Assembly: GCA_032622095.1 (NCBI GenBank)
Contig: CP136065.1
Coordinates: 217,974,151-218,038,150 of the forward strand
DNA: 64,000 nt
From: Siphonodentalium dalli
Taxonomy: Eukaryota; Mollusca; Scaphopoda; Gadilida; Siphonodentaliidae
Direction of reading: 5' to 3'
Shown one piece after another: positions 58,316 to 64,000 of the stretch. The position numbers and the translations under genes were made by a program. The notes under the pieces are model-generated. The model saw only the letters and a list, made by a program, of their open reading frames with translations, ran no database searches and was not told the origin of the DNA. Position 1 is the stretch's first letter; each line of letters opens with the position of its first letter.

Positions 58316-58985
58316 TTGTACTAGAAGGTGACCCGACTTCGTCCGGGCTTTGACCTTGAATTGTCTATTTTGAAGGCCAAGATCAAGTGGGGTCACGATT
58401 TGACCCGTCCAAAACACTGCCCGAACAATAGTACCCGACAAAAGTACCCGTCGAAATCCATCCGGTTTTACCCGATTTGACCTTGAATTGATCATTTTGA
58501 AGGTCAAGGTCAGGTCGGGGTCACGATTTGACCCGTCCAAAACACCCAGTGGACAAAAGTAACCCTATGTATAAAATTTCGTCGAAATACCATCAAAATT
58601 GGCGATTTGACCTTGAAATGACCCGATTTCAAGGTCACGTCGCACGGGCCAATGAATATGCTTATGAGACTCCTCATACGAAAGTATCCCCACATACCAA
58701 GTTTCATCGAAATCCCGTGATATTCGGGCGTTTGACCTTGAAATGACCCGATTTCAAGGTCAAGGTCACGTCGAGAAATCCCGTGATATTCGAGCGTTTG
58801 ACCTTGAAATGACCCGATTTCAAGGTCAAGGTCACGTCGCACGGGCAAATCAATAGGCCTATGTCACCCCCCGGCCGAAAATACCCCCACATACCAAGTT
58901 TCATCGAAATCGGGTCGGCCGTTTTCGAGTTCATCGATTACACACACCACACACACACACACAAACACACAAACAGAACTTCCAA
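58316..58985 (+). repeat. Family C repeat (TCAAGGTCA-rich, RTE/SINE-like) with (CA)n tail
   Basis: Starts GGTGACCCGACTTCGTCCGG, repeats units with TTTGACCTTGAATTG, GACCCGTCCAAAACAC and AAGTTTCATCGAAATC, and ends in GGCCGTTTTCGAGTTCATCG followed by (CA)n at 58939-58975. The last phrase before a CA tail is typical of RTE-type 3' ends. Reverse-oriented relatives lie at 26760-27635. Confidence 0.8.
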
Positions 58986-60193
58986 AATATATAATAGATT
59001 GTATGAATAACCACCGTTTTATTAAAATTAGATTATACTCTATTATAACACACTTATACATTATAATGTACCAAAACCTTACCATTTCTAATGAAGTAAA
59101 CAAAGCCAGTGTAGGGCTATAGCCGTGTTTCAATTGCTGTGACCTTTGACCTCTGTTTTATTATTTGTTGTCTGTATGCACTGTAAAAGCTTACAAGATA
59201 CCAGAAGAAGCATGTGTTTGTTAATTAAAACTCATTTATTGGTATTATAATTTAATTATTGCCGATGAAACCCAATTTGGAATCACAATCGCTGGAGCCT
59301 GTAATTTGCTTAGCTAGATCATTTGAGCATTGGAATTACCTTTAACCCCAAAGGTCATCGGAGTTTCTCGGTGGTTGTGACCTGAATTATATTCTGGTAT
59401 TTCATATCACAATCCAGACCACAAATGTCCAATATATACTTGGCAGAGGCAGATAACCTAACCCTACCCCCAATATTTAGGTAGTCGTCAGGGGGTCGTG
59501 TTCTTCATGACACATGTTCTCACAATAAGCTACCGAATTGAACTGGCTATCATGCTTTTTTATCTTCTATAGACATTCAGCTTTGAGAAAAACATGATTA
59601 TAATTTGTCCGTCTGTTTGGTAACAACACCTCAAATTTCACCTATGTGGCTGAACGACTAGTAGGAGGTGATTACACCAAGTCGAAAACCCAACCGCATC
59701 ATAGCACATTAGCAGGACTACTTGACCAGGGGTGACGACGTAGCATGACGTAGTTGCAGCGACGATGAATTTTATATCTGACTAATCGATAGATAGTCCA
59801 GGACGTATACGAGAGCATCCACGTGTATGCTATGTCTTGTAGATCGATAGACCGATAGATAAATTGTATTTAAAAGTCGGAGGTAAAAACATTATACAAA
59901 CACAAGCTCCGAAGAGCTTTTGACCGACTAAAAACAATTCCTAATATAAATTAAACACACCATCATTAAAATAAGTTATTCCATAGTTTAAAATACTGTA
60001 TTGATAAAAGTTAAATAGTTATTTCATTAATAATTAATTAATTAATTAATGATGTTTTACAGTTGCTCTTTAAATCTTTCGCGGCAGTTTGAAACCGGTG
60101 GATAATATCAACCTAATTTTCAATAAATTTTAGTTTGGACAATGTGTCATACTTCTGGTCTTATTCCCACCAAGTATCTTTCACTCTGTGGAG
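58986..60193. other. Unannotated DNA with a solo family J end
   Basis: CCAACCGCATCATAGCACAT plus TAGCAGGACTACTTGACCAG at 59692-59735 is the right end of family J without its partner. (TTAA/ATTA)n at 60030-60050. Confidence 0.5.
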
Positions 60194-60695
60194 TTAAAGA
60201 CGCGGTTGGCCTTGGCGGTGGGTATCCTGTGAAAATATCTCCACCCGTCAAAAACCGCCACAAACAGAAAGAACATCAAAATTTAGATAGACTTTGTCCG
60301 TATACAAATATGAAATATCCCATAAACAGTACGTTATGGTCATATGTTTGACCATTGTTATGTAAACAAAAGCATAAAAAGTTACTTTTCTGGTGTTTGT
60401 TTATATTATGATGGTAAACATAAAGAGCGTTCTTTGTTGGTGAATACCTGATATGGAACTAATAAAGAGCATTTATGCCATTTGTGTGTGATTAGCCAGT
60501 AGAATTGTGCTGTCTTCTGTAACACAATCAGACTCTTGCTTAGGTAAAATATAGTAGGTATTTATGATAACATGCTGTTTACGCGATGGTCATGATATAT
60601 ATGAACGGAACTGTATGCGTTTTAATGTTTTTCTGCTTACGGTGTTTGGAACAAATATGAATATTTTCGACAATTAAGGCCGCACGTGCCTTTAA
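60194..60695 (+). mobile_element. TTAA-bounded element, family H, intact-ended copy
   Basis: TTAAAGACGCGGTTGGCCTT at the left and GGCCGCACGTGCCTTTAA at the right; reverse-complement relative of 22975-23476 over the full length. Confidence 0.88.
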
Positions 60696-60802
60696 AAACG
60701 TGCCATGGCATTTTACCAAAACCCGATTCTGGGATTCTAACCAGAGTTTGACAGAAATATTTGAATTTGTGCTACTATTAGATACAGTTATGGTGGTGAT
60801 TT

Positions 60803-60965
60803 GAGCTGAAACAATTGAAAAAGAACAAAGATGCAGGTCCTGATCAAGTCGTTAAAGAGCTCATTAAATCTTTCACCCTTTCTGGTTATTGTTTTCTCTT
60901 GTTCTCTCGGAACTAATATCTGGAAAATTATTCCGATATTAAAAGGTGATCACAATTCGAGCGAA
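60803..60965 (+). pseudogene. Non-LTR retrotransposon RT N-terminal fragment
   Basis: ELKQLKKNKDAGPDQVVKEL then, after a stop and frame change at about 60921, NIWKIIPILKGD. The LKxxKxxGPD block and the W..IIPI.KGD block about 35 residues on are RT fingers motifs of LINEs. It ends where the next element's 5' region begins. Confidence 0.75.
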
Positions 60966-61519
60966 GAACCCAGATAGTTAGCCGTGTGGGCCCGAGGTAG
61001 AATGGGCCACTGCGAGGGGTAAGAATCCCCTAATATGGCACCGTTTGCCGCGGGGTGCACACATGAGGTGTGGTGTATGAGTCCTGGAGGTACTAGGGCG
61101 ACCATATCACGTGATGCATCGACCTGCGGATAAGGCGGAGCTCGTGGTCCCCCTTGGTCCTACATCTCATCAAGACCGGTGGTTGAGTTGAGCCGGCTCA
61201 ATCAATCGGCTAGTTACGCCTGTCCACGGTGTTTCAGATTATATTTCTGCCATCTGTTGTATTGTTTCTGGTGTCTAGTTGTGAGTTCTGTTTCTCATGT
61301 AGTTGTTTCTGTCGTGTCATGTATGTTTGCATTTAGTCTTCATCACTGTTACATGGTTAAAATATATACTGTTCACGTCTGTCTCACTGTGGCGAGGTAA
61401 TGGGAGGCTGTTATATGCATTGGCGAAACGGGCCATCGCCTAGGCTATGTACCTGTCTTTGGTCCGACCATAATTCGATGGGCAGTCCGAGCAGTAGTTA
61501 TCGGTTATTTGTTTTTCAC
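60966..61519 (+). other. Probable 5' untranslated region of a LINE
   Basis: GC-richer than its surroundings (GGCCCGAGGTAGAATGGGCC, CACCGTTTGCCGCGGGG, CCGGTGGTTGAGTTGAGCC), leading into ORF1. The boundary is inferred. Confidence 0.45.
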
Positions 61520-62290
61520 ATGGCAACTCAAAACAAACAAAAACGTAAGATTGACTACTCGCCAAGTTCCACTGATGCTGAGCTATATCCTCAATACTTG
61601 GTACTTGGTTTTGATCCAAATGTCAAGAGACGTTCTGTGTTTGTGATTAATAAAACGCTGCAAAGGATAGCCGGACAATTAAAATATGTCAAACCGATCA
61701 GGACTGAGTCACTAAGTAGCTCTCTTCTGATGAAATGTTCAAGAAAAATTCAAGCTGACGCTCTTGTGCATTTAACATCTATTGCACAAACTCCAGTATT
61801 GATTACTACTCAAAAGACACTGAACAGTAGCAGAGCTGTGTTGAGAGCTCGCGACATAGCTGATTCTTCTGAGTCAGTAATACTGTCTGAGTTAGCACCA
61901 CAGGGAGTTACAGAAATCCGTAGATTTACAAAAAACAATTGATGGACAAAGAGTTCCTTTGAATAGTTATCTTATGACATTCAATAGGTGCGAACATTCA
62001 CCGACAACGAAGGTTGTGTATATGAAGATGAACTTAAGCACACATGTTCCAAAGCCATTGCGATGTTTTAAATGTCAGGCGTATGGCCATGACCAGGTAC
62101 ATTGTAAAAGTAAATTAGCCGTATGTGCACGATGTTCTAATTCTGGTCATTTTCATATGGATTGTACGAGATCTTAAGCAATGTTCACATGCTGCAATGA
62201 ATCATTCATGTCCCATTTGGGAATATGGATTCAAGATTCAACGATGTAAAGCTGAGAAGCATCTGTCATATATAGATGCTAAAAAATAGT
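61520..62290 (+). pseudogene. LINE (I/Nimb-like) ORF1 gag-like protein with two CCHC knuckles, frameshifted
   Basis: ATG at 61520: basic N-terminus NKQKRKIDYSPSS, then YLVLGFDPN, KTLQRIAGQLKYVKPI, CSRKIQADALVHL, RARDIADSSES, APQGVTEIRRF, an RRM-like region of I-clade ORF1. A 1-bp shift at about 61930-61942 moves the frame to TIDGQRVPLNSYLMTFNR and PKPLRCFKCQAYGHDQVHC (CX2CX4HX4C), then VCARCSNSGHFHMDC (second knuckle), stop at 62175. Beyond, CPIWEYGFKIQRCKAEKHLS continues in another frame to TAG near 62288. ORF1 proteins bind the element's RNA. No ORF2 follows. Confidence 0.85.
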
Positions 62291-64000
62291 TGGTCCTCGA
62301 CCATTCATTCCACAGATCACATACTCAGCAATAGTAGAATGGTTTAACAACACTGCTTCTGCGGGCTTGCCACTTTTATCCACCTGCGATTTTCCCACAT
62401 CTGCGATTAACATTGTAGCGTAGGCTTGGCACTAACCTATACATTTACTGGATACAACTTCTGGCATCACGATAGCCTTCAATACTGGGTATGGAAGATT
62501 TTGAGTCCGTACGTCAGCTGACTGGTGTATCACACTGCATCATCCTCTCTCTATGTGTCAATCCGCTAGCAAACAGTTTCTAAATGGTTCGCCAATACCA
62601 GACAAACACCGCAACCCAAATATTTCTTGAAACAGCGTCCATTCTTATATATACAGTATGCCGCTTACCCAGTTTGTAACAACCAAAGTGGAACAACCTC
62701 ATTACATATCCAGACATCGTTGAAGTATAAAACATGATATAATTTGACACAACAATAGACTGTGATTTCGATAATCGATTGTGGTAACAACTGCGCAATA
62801 TATTGCGGGCTCTTTTCCGATAATTATGTAAGAAGGTCAAGTCCTTATGCTTGCAAAAAACCCATATAACTCCCTACATTGGGAATAAATAAACAGTACG
62901 AAATTTATCGCCATCCATTAGATCCATATCCTCGCACCGATTTTCGCAGATATTGGCTACTCGAGTGATTTAGTATCCGTTTTGTGTTCAATCAAATCCA
63001 ACCACGCAATGATTGCAGTCATCGATAACATAATCACTCAATTTATCGTAGGGACGTTGGTCTTATTTTTTCCCTATCGATTCACATTCGGGACCTTCGA
63101 AATAATAACCAGTTAATTGGGATTCCGATTATATAGCTGTTAGAAGCTCACAGCCTACGGCAGGGGATCTCATCATGCTGACTCTGCATATTTGTTTTCC
63201 TTCATTAGGTCCGAATGAACGATCCATCACTTTGTGTATTAGTCAAAAGTTAATTTTCAGCATTGACATATTGGAGCATTCTAAAATTGTCAGTTAAATC
63301 GTACCTGTCGTAATATATATATAACTGATTGCAGCAACGATTTTATTTTCCCCGTGAATCCGGTAAACCTGAGAGACGTCCTAATTTCCGCTCATTTTTA
63401 AAGTGATGTGAAACACTCCTGTTGGGTGATCAAATAGAAAGGGAGAATAATGTTGCTAAACGTAGTTTTATTATACAAATATCATATCCAAATTGACATG
63501 ACATAACGTCATTCTTATATATTAATTAAATGCAGCGACTCTCGATGGTGAAATCGTTTTCGTTAGTTTATCGCCAGTGGTTGCGCCCCGAATCGAGAGG
63601 TAAATATTTACAATTGAGCATAGTTCAAACGATGTTTTCTATGGGGTGTTACGGTCAATTTGCTTGAGATTTTTGGTGATTTTAATAAAATGCTACATTC
63701 CACCAGTTGGCATAGCGCCTGCATACTAACTTATCAGTTCCACGCACCGAATAAGTCCATAATATGTCTTTACGTAATACTTTGAGAATTTAAGATGCGA
63801 GTATCAGTCATGCTATGGCCTAGCGGCTAAAACGACATAAAGGCTAACTAAACAAACCAACTAGTATACGAGTAATGTAGTAGCCCTCCTCTAAAACCTG
63901 CAAATTTGCGTTAGAGCTGTGTCGACTTCTGGTGGCTGCGATGTGGTTGTGTACATTTGGGGTGGCAGGAAGACTGTCTAGCCTGACTATGCCACCCGCT
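62291..64000. other. Decayed LINE continuation and unannotated DNA
   Basis: A further in-frame-like ORF1 stretch (PFIPQITYSAIVEWFNN) is readable to about 62400. After that nothing is supported. ATGGCCTAGCGGCTAAAACG at 63816 resembles the tail at 47535. Confidence 0.4.

Overview
The window looks like AT-rich, gene-poor DNA from an animal nuclear genome. It has a spliced neuropeptide-type GPCR exon, DIRS, PIF/Harbinger, hAT, Tc1/mariner-like and piggyBac-like transposon remains, non-LTR retrotransposon ORFs, tRNA-derived SINEs and very many MITEs. There are no bacterial operons, RBSs or rRNAs. The mix of repeats fits a marine invertebrate, possibly a mollusc or other lophotrochozoan, but no sequence feature fixes the species.

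Only one stretch looks like a conserved host gene: the 3' coding exon (11224-11980, + strand) of a class A peptide receptor, running from the Tyr of the DRY motif through TM4-TM7 to the stop. Its earlier exon(s) were not found. A possible internal exon with splice signals lies on the minus strand at 31008-31335. A frameshifted fragment of an uncharacterised Cys/His-containing protein family lies at 56541-56874.

Layout. 0-6.7 kb: unannotated DNA with an inverted MITE partner of one at 52 kb, a 370-bp MITE (family E), SINE heads and short palindromes. 6.7-11.1 kb: a 4.4-kb foldback structure ending about 140 bp before the receptor exon. 12-18 kb: tandem repeats, a 10-bp minisatellite, 67-bp perfect-type palindromes and TTAA-flanked elements. 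19.5-31 kb: a dead DIRS-type retrotransposon on the minus strand, split in its reverse transcriptase by an 8.8-kb terminal-inverted-repeat element. That element carries Harbinger transposase and Myb/SANT-like fragments, and itself contains a hAT element holding two smaller TTAA elements, a LINE 3' end and RTE/SINE-like repeats. 31-38 kb: family E MITEs and a second foldback. 40-41.7 kb: a roughly 390-bp-period array with long hairpins. 44-54 kb: more family E copies, a LINE C-terminus, a SINE interrupted by a 754-bp element with a 3-bp target duplication, and a Tc1-like MITE nested in a family E-like MITE. 54-64 kb: G-rich repeats, repeats loaded with TCAAGGTCA motifs, a fourth TTAA element and a broken LINE ORF1 with two zinc knuckles.

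The elements do not form a shared pathway. What the window shows is a dense, datable nest of insertions: DIRS, then the TIR element, then hAT, then TTAA elements. It also has an unusual richness of inverted repeats and hairpins. Nothing here proves a new functional system. The best candidates for undescribed biology are the palindrome families and the foldback elements. Family letters (A, B, C, D, E, H, J) are labels used only within this annotation.
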